Shown here in pieces: positions 17,726 to 26,652 of a stretch of DNA of 64,000 nucleotides. The position numbers and the translations under genes were made by a program. Numbering within the stretch: position 1 is the stretch's first letter; every line of letters starts with the position of its first letter. This stretch comes from Crossiella sp. S99.2. GTDB lineage: Bacteria; Actinomycetota; Actinomycetes; Mycobacteriales; Pseudonocardiaceae. The DNA is taken from assembly GCF_023094165.1 (NCBI RefSeq), contig NZ_JALMDK010000021.1:2047-66046 (forward strand), in the 5' to 3' direction. The notes beneath the pieces are model-generated. The model was not told the origin of the DNA. It saw nothing but the letters and a program-made list of their open reading frames with translations, and searched no databases.

Positions 17726-17863
17726 ACAACTAGAGAACGCCCGGCGAGGCAGCGAGCCAGAGTCGCGCGAGAAGGCCTGAAGCACAGCCACAGGCCGAAA
17801 ACTTGTTGCGAAAGAGGCGTGGCGCGCAGCGACACGGCGGGCTCTTAACCAGCGGCGGGGTGC

Positions 17864-17958
17864 CGATTTTTCGCGTTGCCTTGTCGTGTGCCCGACGCAT
17901 CCGAAGCTTGCTTCGCGTGCGGCGGGTACACGACGAGGCGACTCAGGAGCGAAAAATC
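17864..17958. repeat. Large imperfect palindrome (about 95 bp), possible mobile repeat or structured RNA
   Basis: The outer arms CGATTTTTCGC (17864-17874) and GCGAAAAATC (17949-17958) pair. Inside them GCCTTGTCGTGT (17878-17889) pairs with ACACGACGAGGC (17928-17939), CCCG with CGGG, and CGAAG (17902-17906) with CTTCG (17911-17915) around a 4-base loop. A second small hairpin, GCGTGC-GGA-GCACGC (17961-17975), follows directly. The A/T runs in the outer arms stand out in this GC-rich DNA. No protein reading frame explains it. It could be a REP/MITE-like palindrome or a folded RNA. Confidence 0.7.
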
Positions 17959-17990
17959 CAGCGTGCGGAGCACGCCAATCCAACACAGGT

Positions 17991-18036
17991 GCGGGCCGGG
18001 CCGATCCCGCCGCCATAGTTGACCGGCCCGGCCCGC
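17991..18036. repeat. GC-rich inverted repeat, 13-bp stem
   Basis: GCGGGCCGGGCCG (17991-18003) is the exact complement of CGGCCCGGCCCGC (18024-18036), with a 20-base loop. It may serve as a terminator or belong to the palindromic element just upstream. Together with its neighbours it fills the stretch 17713-18216, which contains no convincing gene. Confidence 0.6.
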
Positions 18037-18145
18037 AGCTTGTGGCTGCTACGGGCGTCTATGCCCCTGGCCGCGCCTCCGCAGCAGGTACAGGGAAGAA
18101 ACTAGTCAACAGATTCATGTCTTGTTAGGGCTCTTCGTAGGTTGA

Positions 18146-18185
18146 CATCAGGGGGCTGGGCGGACTCAGTTCCAGCCCCCTGATG
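18146..18185. terminator. Strong hairpin, 14-bp perfect stem, downstream of the GH92 gene
   Basis: CATCAGGGGGCTGG (18146-18159) pairs perfectly with CCAGCCCCCTGATG (18172-18185), loop of 12. It lies 31 bp past the stop codon of the GH92 gene (minus strand) and is a good intrinsic terminator for it, and possibly for transcripts from the left as well. Confidence 0.75.
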
Positions 18186-18216
18186 CCTGCGCTTCATCCT
18201 TAGTTCACCTTGCGAA

Positions 18217-21200
18217 TTACCCGGCGGTGACAGTGAAAACGTGCAGCAGACCGCCCTGCGCGGAGTTCGGCAGGGTGACGCTCACCAGTTGTTTCCCGGC
18301 CGCCAGTGGGATCGGCGCGGTGGCGAACAGGTGCACGGTCAGCTGTTGCGGGCCGTCGTTCTTGTTGCGGTAGGACATGGTGGCCGCGACGCGGTTGCCG
18401 AACTCGATCGCGGAAGCGTTGACCGCCCAGTCGTTGAAGGCGATCTCGGCTCGCTCGGTCGTGCCATCGGCGTAGTTGAGCGACAGCGTGCCCACGGACT
18501 TTCCGTTGGTGGCACTGCCCAGCACCGACAACTTGGTCGCGCCGGCCGGTGCGGTGATCTTCACCGTCTGCCCGGCCATGGTGGCGTTGTCCGCCTCTCC
18601 CTTGGGAATGTCCGGCCACCGGTGCGCCAGACCGTCCACTGTGACCGTTCCACCTGGACGGACGCCCGCTCCGGCGAGGGCGTTGCGGGAGTAGCTCCAC
18701 CCGCCGCCGTCGTAGTTGGCCGCGGCCGGGTCGTCGTCCGGGGACACGCCCGCGTTGTTGTAGGCCGCGCGCAGACTGTTCGGTTCGGCGACGAGGACCT
18801 GCAGCGCGCCGGGTGACATGTTCATCCCGCCCGCTCCGGTGAAGGTGACCGGAATCCGTTGCGCCCCTTCGGGTGTGCCCGCGGCGACGGCGACCGTGAC
18901 GGTGGCCCCGGCCTTGCCGCCGGGGGGCACGGTCAGCTCGCCGCTGGCCGGGGTGACGGTCAGTCCGGCTGGCGCCTGGGTGGCCCAGCGGACCTTGGCG
19001 CCCTTGCCGGAGAAGTCCTGCGCGCCGATCACCGCCGCGCCGGAACCACCAGCGGGCAGCACCAGGCGGCCGGGTTCGACCGAGCCGCGAGCGCCGGTCT
19101 CACCCTCCCGGAAGGACGGTGGCGCGTTCTCCGGCTTGCTGCCCCAGCTCAGGTTCGGCGTGTTCTGCAAGGCGAATTCCACCGTGCCGCCGCGTTCGGC
19201 GAAGGATTCGGGCAGCCAGGTGTTGTTGATCGCCCGGCCGTTCACCTTGACCCCGCTGACGTACTGGTTCTTCGCCGCGGCGCCGGGCGCCTTGATGGTC
19301 CAGGTGGACCCGCCCGGCCGGGTCACGGTGATCTCCGGGAACAGCGGGCTGTTGAGCACCAGTTCGGCCCGGCCGGGGATGACCGGGTACATGCCCATGG
19401 CCGCCCAGACGTACCAGGAGGACATCTGGCCGAGGTCGTCGTTGCCCATCAACCCGTTGGCCCCTGGGCCGAACAGGTCGTTCACCGCGCGCCGGGTGAC
19501 CTCCTGGGTGCGGTGCGGGGCGCCGGCGAAGTTGTACAGCCAGGGCGCGTGCATGATCGGCTCGTTGCCCAGGAAGGCATACGGCTCATTGGGGCCGGCG
19601 TTGAGCTTGGTGAAGAAGTGGTCCAGCCGTTTCACCGTGGCCTCGTTGCCGCCCATCGCGGTGATCAGGCCCTGCGCGTTGTGCGGCACCATCCAGGTGT
19701 ACTGGGCCGCGTTGCCCTCCACCCAGTTGTTGGACTCGCCGGGGTTTAAGGGTTCCAGGAAGGAGCCGTCCCGGTTGCGGGCCTGGATGTAGCCGGTGCC
19801 GGGGTTGAAGATGTTCTGCCAGTGCTGGGATCGCTTGCTGAAAGCGCTCCAGGTGGCGCCGTCGCCGAGCCGCCGGGCCAGGTCGGCGATGGCGAAGTCG
19901 GCGCTGGCGTATTCCAGCGTGGTCGCGGGCGGGCCCCAGGTGTTGGGCGCGCCCAGCGGGATGTAGCCGAGCTTCTGGTAGTCCTCCAGGCCGGGGCGTT
20001 CCTCGTAGCCCTGGGTTTTCTGGGTGGCCCCGCGCAGCATCAGCAGCAGTGCCTTGCGCGCGTCGAAGTCCTTGGCGCCAAAGGCATAGGAGCTGGCGAC
20101 CATGATGTGGTACGGGTCGCCGACCATCACCCCGGTGTAGCTGTTGGCCACCGTCCACCGGTCCCAGGACCCGCCCTGTTCGGCGAAGGCGATCATGGAC
20201 CGGGAGATGTCGGAGGCTTCCGCCGGCGCGATCACCGACAGCAGCTGGATCTCCGAGCGGTAGACGTCCCAGCCGGAGAGGTTGGTGTAGATGGCATGTC
20301 CGGCCTCGGCCGAATGCAATCGCCCGTCGAAGCCGATGTATCTGCCGTCGGCGTCGGAGAAGACGTTGGGCTGCACCAGGGAGTGGAACAGCGCGGTGTA
20401 GAAGGTGGTGCGCTGGGCGTCGGTGCCGCCACTGACCCGGATGGTGTTGAGCCGCTCGTTCCAGGCGGCCCTGGTCTCGGCGGCGATGTTCTCGAAGGAC
20501 TTGCCGATGTTCTCCGCGAGGAGGTTGTTCTTGGCCCCGTCCAGGGAGACGAAGGACAGCCCGACCCGCAGCTGCACGGTGTCGCCGTCGTAGGGGTCGA
20601 AGCTGACGAAGCCGCCGCTGCCCGGTCCGGAGACCACGGTGTCCTGGGTGCCCATGGCCCGCGGCGCGGACCGCTTGCCCTGGTCCGCGGTGGCCTTGGG
20701 CGCGTTCACCGCCGCCAGGTCGACCTTGGGCGCCGAGCCGCCGCGCTCGCGGGTCTGGCCGGTGTTGACCGAGCCGTTCTTCCAGGTCCCGACCGAGGCG
20801 AACGGGCGGTCGAACTGGACGTGGTAGTAGACCCGGTACTTGTTCTGCTGCTGACCGCAGAACCGGCCGCTGCTGGCCCAGCCGCTCACCGAGTCCTTGC
20901 CGATGATCGTCTCGGCGTCGTCGGCCCCGGCGATGGAGCCGGAGGAGTTGACCAGGATGGTGGACGGACGACCCTCGGGGAAGGTGACCTTGCCCAGGCC
21001 GGTGCGCTGGGTGGCGGTCAGCTCGACCTTGGCGCCGGAGTCCAGGCCGACCGAGTACGCGCCGGGACTGGCCTTCTCGTTGGTGTGGGAGAAGGTCGAG
21101 ACGTAGCGGCCGGGGTCGGTGGCCGGGGAGGTGGTGACCTCGCCGACGAAGGGCATGATCGGGATGTCCTGGTAGGTGGAGCAGCCCGCGCCGGAGAGGT

Positions 21201-21516
21201 GGGTCAGGCTGAAGCCCTTGATCCGGTTGTCGTCGTAGTAGTAGCCGCCGTGCTGGTGGGTGACGGTGTCCGGGCTCCACTGCATCATGCCGAAGGGCGC
21301 GACCGCGCCGGGGAAGTTGTTGCCGGCCCCGCCTCCGGTGCCGTGGTCCGGCCCGCCCGGTTTGGTGCCGACGAACGGGTTCACCCACTGCGCGAGGTCC
21401 TCCACCGCGCGTTTCGCGGGCGCGGCGCCGGCCGGTAGGCCAGCCCCCGCCACCATCACGGCCACGCCGAGCAGGGCCGCGCAGGCTGTGCGCAGGCGCC
21501 GACTTCGTGCGGTCAT
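18217..21516 (-). CDS. Secreted GH92 alpha-mannosidase with C-terminal accessory domains
   Basis: Protein of 1099 aa with a signal peptide (about 1-32). The GH92 catalytic module spans roughly 40-770, with family stretches WVNPFVGTKPGGPDHGTGGG, IKGFSLTHLSGAGC, LSGWDVYRSE and NDDLGQMSSWYVWAAMG. GH92 enzymes are calcium-dependent exo-alpha-mannosidases acting on yeast mannan or N-glycans. After it come a NEW3-like beta domain (about 815-885) and a C-terminal beta-sandwich (about 900-1099) probably used in carbohydrate binding. Start ATG 21516 has AGGAGG upstream. It is divergent from a LacI-led operon with a sugar importer and an isomerase-like enzyme, with an operator-like palindrome before each, so mannose release, uptake and use are likely coordinated. 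Confidence 0.92.
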   Translation of the reverse strand: MTARSRRLRTACAALLGVAVMVAGAGLPAGAAPAKRAVEDLAQWVNPFVGTKPGGPDHGTGGGAGNNFPGAVAPFGMMQWSPDTVTHQHGGYYYDDNRIKGFSLTHLSGAGCSTYQDIPIMPFVGEVTTSPATDPGRYVSTFSHTNEKASPGAYSVGLDSGAKVELTATQRTGLGKVTFPEGRPSTILVNSSGSIAGADDAETIIGKDSVSGWASSGRFCGQQQNKYRVYYHVQFDRPFASVGTWKNGSVNTGQTRERGGSAPKVDLAAVNAPKATADQGKRSAPRAMGTQDTVVSGPGSGGFVSFDPYDGDTVQLRVGLSFVSLDGAKNNLLAENIGKSFENIAAETRAAWNERLNTIRVSGGTDAQRTTFYTALFHSLVQPNVFSDADGRYIGFDGRLHSAEAGHAIYTNLSGWDVYRSEIQLLSVIAPAEASDISRSMIAFAEQGGSWDRWTVANSYTGVMVGDPYHIMVASSYAFGAKDFDARKALLLMLRGATQKTQGYEERPGLEDYQKLGYIPLGAPNTWGPPATTLEYASADFAIADLARRLGDGATWSAFSKRSQHWQNIFNPGTGYIQARNRDGSFLEPLNPGESNNWVEGNAAQYTWMVPHNAQGLITAMGGNEATVKRLDHFFTKLNAGPNEPYAFLGNEPIMHAPWLYNFAGAPHRTQEVTRRAVNDLFGPGANGLMGNDDLGQMSSWYVWAAMGMYPVIPGRAELVLNSPLFPEITVTRPGGSTWTIKAPGAAAKNQYVSGVKVNGRAINNTWLPESFAERGGTVEFALQNTPNLSWGSKPENAPPSFREGETGARGSVEPGRLVLPAGGSGAAVIGAQDFSGKGAKVRWATQAPAGLTVTPASGELTVPPGGKAGATVTVAVAAGTPEGAQRIPVTFTGAGGMNMSPGALQVLVAEPNSLRAAYNNAGVSPDDDPAAANYDGGGWSYSRNALAGAGVRPGGTVTVDGLAHRWPDIPKGEADNATMAGQTVKITAPAGATKLSVLGSATNGKSVGTLSLNYADGTTERAEIAFNDWAVNASAIEFGNRVAATMSYRNKNDGPQQLTVHLFATAPIPLAAGKQLVSVTLPNSAQGGLLHVFTVTAG

Positions 21517-21562
21517 CTCGTGATCGCCTCCTGAGGGCACGGCCACGTCGCCAGGCCCACCT

Positions 21563-21574
21563 GACAACCTTGTC
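21563..21574. promoter_or_regulatory. Candidate LacI operator before the GH92 gene
   Basis: GACAACCTTGTC, a GACAA-N2-TTGTC inverted repeat, lies 46 bp upstream of the GH92 start codon. The arms are identical to those of the palindrome at 21753-21764 before the LacI gene. LacI proteins bind such short palindromes. Confidence 0.65.
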
Positions 21575-21710
21575 GGATGGCTCGACCCTGATCGACACCC
21601 TGCTGATCTGGCGAGATCAACGTCAAGCGCCGATGGGTGGTTATCGGCGTCCACGCAGCCAACGGAACCGATTGAGATCCCGTTCGGCGTAACGAGTCGG
21701 GCCGGAACCG

Positions 21711-21740
21711 TTGACAACCCCAGGCGCGAGCGTGTCCAAT
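21711..21740 (+). promoter_or_regulatory. Probable promoter of the LacI-isomerase-ABC operon
   Basis: TTGACA (21711-21716) is a perfect -35 box. TCCAAT (21735-21740) is a weak -10 at 18-bp spacing. The palindrome at 21753-21764 would then lie over the early transcribed region, where a bound repressor blocks transcription. Confidence 0.45.
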
Positions 21741-21752
21741 CCGGCCTCAAAT

Positions 21753-21764
21753 GACAACGTTGTC
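21753..21764. promoter_or_regulatory. Candidate LacI operator (autoregulation)
   Basis: GACAACGTTGTC is a perfect 12-bp palindrome just before the ribosome site GAAGGAG (21766-21772) of the LacI gene. Because this operator precedes it directly, an in-frame ATG at 21751 is unlikely to be the true start. Confidence 0.7.
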
Positions 21765-21780
21765 CGAAGGAGCCCGCCGC

Positions 21781-22785
21781 GTGCGACGCGCCACCATGAG
21801 CGATGTGGCGCGGCTCGCGGGCGTGAGCATCAAAACGGTGTCCCGGGTCGTCAACGACGAGCCGGGAGTTCATCCGGCGACCGCCGAGCGCGTGCTCGCC
21901 GCGATCGACCAGCTCGGTTTCCGGCGGAACCTGTCCGCGCGCAACCTGCGCCGCGGCTCGTCCACCGGCACCCTCGGGCTGATCCTGGAAGACGTCGCCA
22001 ACCCCTTCTACTCCCAGCTCACCCGGGCGGTCGAGGAGGTCGCGCGCTCGCACGGCCGCCAGGTGCTGACCGGCTCCTCGGATGAGGATCCCGGCCGGGA
22101 ACGCGAGCTGGCACTGGAGTTCTGCGCCCGCCGGGTGGACGGCCTGCTGGTGGTGCCCGCCGGGATGCAGCACGGCTACCTGGTGCCGGAGATGCGGGCC
22201 GGCATGCCGGTGGTGTTCCTGGACCGGCCGGCAGGCGATGTCGTGGCGGACACGGTGCTGGTGGACAACATCGGCGGCGCGGCCGAGGCGGTGCGGCACC
22301 TGGCCGACCAGGGCCACCGCCGGATCGCCTTCCTCGGCGACGCCCCGGACATCTTCACCGCGGCCGAGCGACTGCGCGGGTTCCGGGAGGGCTGCGCGCG
22401 GGCCGGGTTGCAGTACCCGGAGGACCTGGTCGCGATGGGCCCGCACGACGAGCACAGCGTGGCGGGTGTGCTGCGCCGGTTGCTGGACGGCCGCAACCCG
22501 GCCACCGCGATCGTCTCCGGCAACAACCGGATCACCGTGCTGCTGCTGCGCGCCTTCGCCCAGCGCCCGGACCGCCCCGCCCTGGTGGGCTTCGACGACT
22601 TCGAGCTGGCCGATCTGCTCTCCCCGCCGGTGACGGTGGTGGCGCACGATGTCGCGCTGCTCGGGCGGGCCGCGGCCGAACTGCTGTTCGCCCGGCTCGA
22701 CGGGGACAACTCACCTCCACGCCGGGTGGTTCTCCCGGCGCGGTTAGTCGCACGTGGATCAGGAGAGGTTGGGCGCAAAACGTGA
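21781..22785 (+). CDS. LacI family transcriptional regulator of the mannoside locus
   Basis: Protein of 334 aa. The N-terminal LacI helix-turn-helix reads MSDVARLAGVSIKTVSRVVN, followed by the hinge helix, then a periplasmic-binding-protein-like sensor domain (LGLILEDVANPFYSQL onward). The start is GTG 21781 with GAAGGAG 8 bp before it; ATG 21796 is a second possibility. The stop overlaps the next start (GTGA), so the regulator is cotranscribed with the isomerase-like gene and the ABC transporter. It probably represses the operon and the divergent GH92 gene until mannose or a derivative binds. Confidence 0.9.
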   Translation: MRRATMSDVARLAGVSIKTVSRVVNDEPGVHPATAERVLAAIDQLGFRRNLSARNLRRGSSTGTLGLILEDVANPFYSQLTRAVEEVARSHGRQVLTGSSDEDPGRERELALEFCARRVDGLLVVPAGMQHGYLVPEMRAGMPVVFLDRPAGDVVADTVLVDNIGGAAEAVRHLADQGHRRIAFLGDAPDIFTAAERLRGFREGCARAGLQYPEDLVAMGPHDEHSVAGVLRRLLDGRNPATAIVSGNNRITVLLLRAFAQRPDRPALVGFDDFELADLLSPPVTVVAHDVALLGRAAAELLFARLDGDNSPPRRVVLPARLVARGSGEVGRKT

Positions 22786-23810
22786 AGCCCGTCCTGCTGG
22801 AGGCAAACCAGCCCGAACGGTTCTACCGCGGCGGCGCGGCCATCGCCGAGCTGCGCGGGGCCGTGAACGCCGCGGAGTGGGGGCCGGAGGACTGGGTCGC
22901 CTCCACCACCACGCTGTTCGGTCAGCACACCGCGGGGCTGGCCGCCCTGCCCGGTGGCGAGCTGCTGCGCTCGGCGATCGAGGCCGCCCCGGCTGCCTGG
23001 CTGGGCGCCGAGCACGTGGCCGAGTTCGGCGCGAACCCGGCGCTGCTGGTCAAACTGCTGGACGCGGGACAGCGGCTGCCGGTGCACTGCCACCCCTCGG
23101 ACTCCTTCGCGGCCAGCCACCTGGACTGCCGCTTCGGCAAGACCGAGGCGTGGGTGGTGGTGGGCACCACCGGCCCGAATCCCGTGGTGTACGTGGGTTT
23201 CCGCGAGGGTGTGGACGAGGCGACGGTGGCGGCCTGGGTGGCCAGCCAGGACACCTCGACCATGCTGCACGCGCTGAACGAGGTGCCGGTCAAGGCCGGG
23301 GACACCGTGTTCGTGCCAGCCGGGCTGCCGCACGCGATCGGCGCCGGCGTGTTCATCGTGGAGCTGCAACAGCCCACCGACTTCTCGGTCCTGCTGGAGT
23401 GGACCGGATTCGCCGAGGAGGGTGACTCCTCGGTGCACCTCGGCCTCGGTTTCGAGGCCGCTCTCGGCTGTGTCGACCGGTCCGGCTGGGGCGCTGCGCG
23501 CCTGGACGGACTGGTCCGGCACACCGCTGACCAGCGTGGTCCCTCGGTGGACCTGCTGGGCGAGCAGTCGCTGGAGTTCTTCCGCGCGGACCGCGTGCAC
23601 ACCGAGTCGCCGGTGGAGTTCGACCCCGGTTTCGCCGTGCTGGTCGCGCTGGCGGGCTCCGGCGGCCTGTCGACGCAAACCGGTGGCTCGCTGGAGCTGG
23701 TCCGCGGCAACACCGTGGTCCTGCCGCACGCCGCCGGATCGTGCCGAGTGGACGGCGACCTGGTGCTGGTCCGCTGCCGTCCGCCGATCGTGGGAGGTTC
23801 TACGTCATGA
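22782..23810 (+). CDS. Class I mannose-6-phosphate isomerase-like cupin enzyme
   Basis: Protein of 342 aa. The type I phosphomannose isomerase metal site is visible: LPVHCHPSDSFAASHLD and the glutamate in FGKTEAWVVVG, with the later DTVFVPAGLPHAIGAGVFIVELQQ. Family members interconvert mannose-6-phosphate and fructose-6-phosphate. The place between a mannosidase regulator and a sugar importer supports mannose use. No sugar kinase is in the operon, so mannose must be phosphorylated by an enzyme encoded elsewhere. It is coupled by 4-bp overlaps at both ends. Confidence 0.8.
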   Translation: MKPVLLEANQPERFYRGGAAIAELRGAVNAAEWGPEDWVASTTTLFGQHTAGLAALPGGELLRSAIEAAPAAWLGAEHVAEFGANPALLVKLLDAGQRLPVHCHPSDSFAASHLDCRFGKTEAWVVVGTTGPNPVVYVGFREGVDEATVAAWVASQDTSTMLHALNEVPVKAGDTVFVPAGLPHAIGAGVFIVELQQPTDFSVLLEWTGFAEEGDSSVHLGLGFEAALGCVDRSGWGAARLDGLVRHTADQRGPSVDLLGEQSLEFFRADRVHTESPVEFDPGFAVLVALAGSGGLSTQTGGSLELVRGNTVVLPHAAGSCRVDGDLVLVRCRPPIVGGSTS

Positions 23811-24568
23811 CCGCGCTGCTGGAAGCGCGCGACCTGGTCAAGCACTACGGCTCGGTGGAGGCCCTGCGCGGCGCCTCCTTCGAGCTGCGGGCCGGCGAGG
23901 TCGTCTCGCTCATCGGCGACAACGGCGCCGGGAAGTCCACGCTGGTCAAATGCCTTTCCGGGGCCGAACAGCCGGACTCCGGGCAGATCCTGCTGGACGG
24001 CGCGGAGGTCAGCCTGGACCGGCCGACCACCGCGCGCGAGCTGGGCATCGAGACCGTGTACCAGGACCTCGCGGTCGCCCCGGACCTGGATCCGGCGGCC
24101 AATCTGTTCCTCGGCCGGGAGCTGCGCCGCGGCGGACTGCTCGGCAAGCTCGGCATGCTGGACAAGAAGGAGATGCGCCGCCAGGCGGCCACCCACTTCA
24201 CCCAGCTCGGGGTGTCCCTGCAAAGCCTGGACGTGCCGATCGGCTCGCTCTCCGGCGGGCAGCGGCAGAGCGTCGCGGTGGCCCGGTCGGTGGCCTGGGC
24301 CAGCAAGCTGGTGTTCATGGACGAGCCGACCGCCGCGCTCGGCGTGGTGCAGCGGGAACGCGTGCTCGACGTGATCCGCCGGGTCAGGGACAACGGCATC
24401 GCGGTGGTGCTGATCAGCCACAACATGCCCGAGGTGCTCAAGGTCTCGGACCGCATCGAGGTGCTGCGACTGGGTCGCCGGGTGGCCCGGTTCGACGCGG
24501 CGCAGACCACGCTGGAGGAACTGGTCGGCGCCATGACCGGCGCGCTGACCCAGGAGGACGCGGCATGA
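23807..24568 (+). CDS. Sugar ABC transporter ATPase, single-domain CUT2 type
   Basis: Protein of 253 aa. Walker A is GDNGAGKST, the signature is LSGGQRQSVAVARS, Walker B is LVFMDEPTAAL and the H-loop is LISHNMPEV. CUT2 (ribose/xylose type) ATPases are usually double-domain proteins of about 500 aa; this one has one domain, like FrcA of fructose/mannose importers, and would act as a homodimer. It powers the permease encoded next. Start ATG 23807 overlaps the isomerase stop (ATGA). Confidence 0.92.
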   Translation: MTALLEARDLVKHYGSVEALRGASFELRAGEVVSLIGDNGAGKSTLVKCLSGAEQPDSGQILLDGAEVSLDRPTTARELGIETVYQDLAVAPDLDPAANLFLGRELRRGGLLGKLGMLDKKEMRRQAATHFTQLGVSLQSLDVPIGSLSGGQRQSVAVARSVAWASKLVFMDEPTAALGVVQRERVLDVIRRVRDNGIAVVLISHNMPEVLKVSDRIEVLRLGRRVARFDAAQTTLEELVGAMTGALTQEDAA

Positions 24569-25614
24569 CCAACGACACCGCCAAGACCCCCGCGGACAGC
24601 GGCCAGTTCATCAACGAGGGCACCCGGCCGCTGGCCAAGCGGCTGGCCAGTGCGAACACGCTGTGGATCGGCCTGGTCCTGCTCGTGCTGCTGGTGGTCT
24701 TCAGCGCGCTGCGGCCGGACAGCTTCCTCACCCTGTTCAACTTCCAGCAGCTGTTCATCGAGGCATCGGTGCTGCTGGTGCTCGCGGTCGGCATGACCTA
24801 CGTGATCATCACCGCCGGCATCGACCTGTCCGTCGGTTCGGTGCTGGTCTTCGCGGGCGTGGTCGGCGCGCAGGTGATGGAGGCGATGAGCCCCGGTGGT
24901 GATGCCACCAACGCTGGCGTCGAGGTCATCCTGGTCGGCTTCCTGATCACCATCGTCGGCGGTGCGGCCTGGGGCCTGCTCAACGGGTTGCTCATCGCCA
25001 AGGCCAAGATCCCGGCGCTGATCGTCACGCTCGGCTCCTTCGGCGCGGCACTGGGCGCGGCTCAGCTGCTCACCGACGGCGTGGACGTGCGCACCGTGCC
25101 GACCCTGCTGCGGGACTGGCTGGGCTTCGGCGCCACCGGCATCGTGCCGAACCTGGTGATCGTCGCGGTGCTGGTCACCGCGGTCGGCGCCTGGCTGCTG
25201 GCCACCACCCGGTTCGGCCGGTACACCCTGGCGATCGGCTCCAACCCGGAGGCGGCCCGCCGCTCCGGGATCAAGGTGGACCGGCACCTGGTGCTGATCT
25301 ACACCTACGTGGGCGCGCTGGCCGGGCTGGCTGGCTTCATGTCGCTGGCCTACTACGGCACGACCACGATCAGCGGGCACACCACGGAGAACCTCAACGC
25401 GATCGCCGCGGTGGTGCTGGGCGGCACCTCCCTGTTCGGCGGGGTCGGTTCGGTGATCGGCACGGTGATCGGGGTGTTCATCCCGACCGTGCTCAAGAAG
25501 GGCTTCCTGATCATCGACGTCCCGCAGTTCTGGCAGCCGGTGGCGATCGGCGCGGTGCTCGTCGCGGCGGTCTGGTTCGACCAGCTCCGCCGCCGGGCGC
25601 GAAACAGCAGGTAG
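24565..25614 (+). CDS. Sugar ABC transporter permease (RbsC/FrcC-like)
   Basis: Protein of 349 aa with about nine membrane helices and the branched-chain/ribose permease signature (AGIDLSVGSVLVFAGVV, AIAAVVLGGTSLFGGVGSV). It probably works as a homodimer with the single-domain ATPase. Start ATG 24565 overlaps the ATPase stop (ATGA). Confidence 0.92.
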   Translation: MTNDTAKTPADSGQFINEGTRPLAKRLASANTLWIGLVLLVLLVVFSALRPDSFLTLFNFQQLFIEASVLLVLAVGMTYVIITAGIDLSVGSVLVFAGVVGAQVMEAMSPGGDATNAGVEVILVGFLITIVGGAAWGLLNGLLIAKAKIPALIVTLGSFGAALGAAQLLTDGVDVRTVPTLLRDWLGFGATGIVPNLVIVAVLVTAVGAWLLATTRFGRYTLAIGSNPEAARRSGIKVDRHLVLIYTYVGALAGLAGFMSLAYYGTTTISGHTTENLNAIAAVVLGGTSLFGGVGSVIGTVIGVFIPTVLKKGFLIIDVPQFWQPVAIGAVLVAAVWFDQLRRRARNSR

Positions 25615-25654
25615 AGAGACTCTCGGAGCACAACGAAGTGTGAAGGTGGGAAAA

Positions 25655-26641
25655 ATGAACGCATCACGGACCGCGCTGACGATGGGGGCCGCGCTGGCTA
25701 CCGTGCTCGCGCTCGCGGCCTGCGGCGGCGGCAAGATCGGGGAGACTCCCGGCGGCGCTGCGCCTGCCAACAACAAGAAGCTGGCGCTGCTGCCCGGGGT
25801 GAAGGGCGAGCCCTTCTACATCTCGATGGAGTGTGGGGCCAAGGAGGAGGCTGGCAAGCTCGGCTACGAGCTGAGCGTGCAGGCCCCGGAGAAGTTCGAG
25901 GCCGCGCTGCAGGTGCCGATCGTGAACAGCGTGCTGGCCGCCAAGCCTTCCGGCGTGCTGATCGCGCCGACCGACGACACCGCGCTGGGCACTCCGATGA
26001 AGCAGCTGACCAGCGCCGGGATCAAGGTCGTCGAGGTGGACACCAAGCTGAAGGACCGCTCCATCGCGGCCTCGGCGATCTCCTCCAACAACAAGCAGGG
26101 CGGTCAGCTCGCCGCGCAGACCCTGGCCAAGCTGATCGGCGAGAAGGGCTCGGTCCTGGTGATCAACACCAAGGCCGGCACCTCCACCACGGACGCCCGC
26201 GCCGCGGGCTTCGAGGAGGAGATCAAGAAGTACCCGAACATCAAGTACGTCGGCCAGAAGTACAGCGACAACGAGCCCTCCCAGGCCGCCAACATCGTCT
26301 CCGCCCAGGTCGCCGCCACCCCGGACCTGGCAGGCGTGTTCGCCACCAACCTCAACTCCGGCGAGGGCGCCGCGGCCGGCCTGCGCAACGCGAACAAGCG
26401 CGGCGAGGTCAAGCTGGTCGGCTTCGACGCCAGCCCGAAGCAGGTCGACGGCCTGCGCAACGGCGATGTCCAGGCCCTGATCGCGCAGGACCCGGCGGGC
26501 ATCGGCCGCCAGGGCGTGCAGCAGGTGGTCAACGCGCTGGAGGGCAAGTCCACGACCAAGGAGATCGAGACCAACCTGGTCGCGATCACCAAGGACGACA
26601 TGGACAGCAAGAAGGAGTACTTCTACCGGACCAGCTGCTGA
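25655..26641 (+). CDS. Sugar-binding lipoprotein (periplasmic binding protein-like, RbsB type)
   Basis: Protein of 328 aa with a lipoprotein signal (MNASRTALTMGAALATVL, lipobox LAAC with Cys23) and a type I binding fold (ILIAPTDDTALGTP, VEVDTKLKDRS, GVFATNLNSGEGAAAG, VKLVGFDASPKQVDGL). It delivers a monosaccharide, presumably mannose, to the permease. Start ATG 25655 follows GAAGGTGGG; a GTG at 25640 is also in frame. A terminator hairpin follows the gene. Confidence 0.9.
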   Translation: MNASRTALTMGAALATVLALAACGGGKIGETPGGAAPANNKKLALLPGVKGEPFYISMECGAKEEAGKLGYELSVQAPEKFEAALQVPIVNSVLAAKPSGVLIAPTDDTALGTPMKQLTSAGIKVVEVDTKLKDRSIAASAISSNNKQGGQLAAQTLAKLIGEKGSVLVINTKAGTSTTDARAAGFEEEIKKYPNIKYVGQKYSDNEPSQAANIVSAQVAATPDLAGVFATNLNSGEGAAAGLRNANKRGEVKLVGFDASPKQVDGLRNGDVQALIAQDPAGIGRQGVQQVVNALEGKSTTKEIETNLVAITKDDMDSKKEYFYRTSC

Positions 26642-26652
26642 GTTCGCGCGCT

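Noticed and set aside
19839..19850. TGAAAGCGCTCC as a cre-type operator
   Set aside because: It lies deep within the GH92 coding sequence, encodes conserved residues and is only half symmetrical.
21751..21780. ATG 21751 as the start of the LacI gene
   Set aside because: It lies in the operator palindrome, has no ribosome site, and would add ten residues not typical of LacI proteins. GTG 21781 has a good site.
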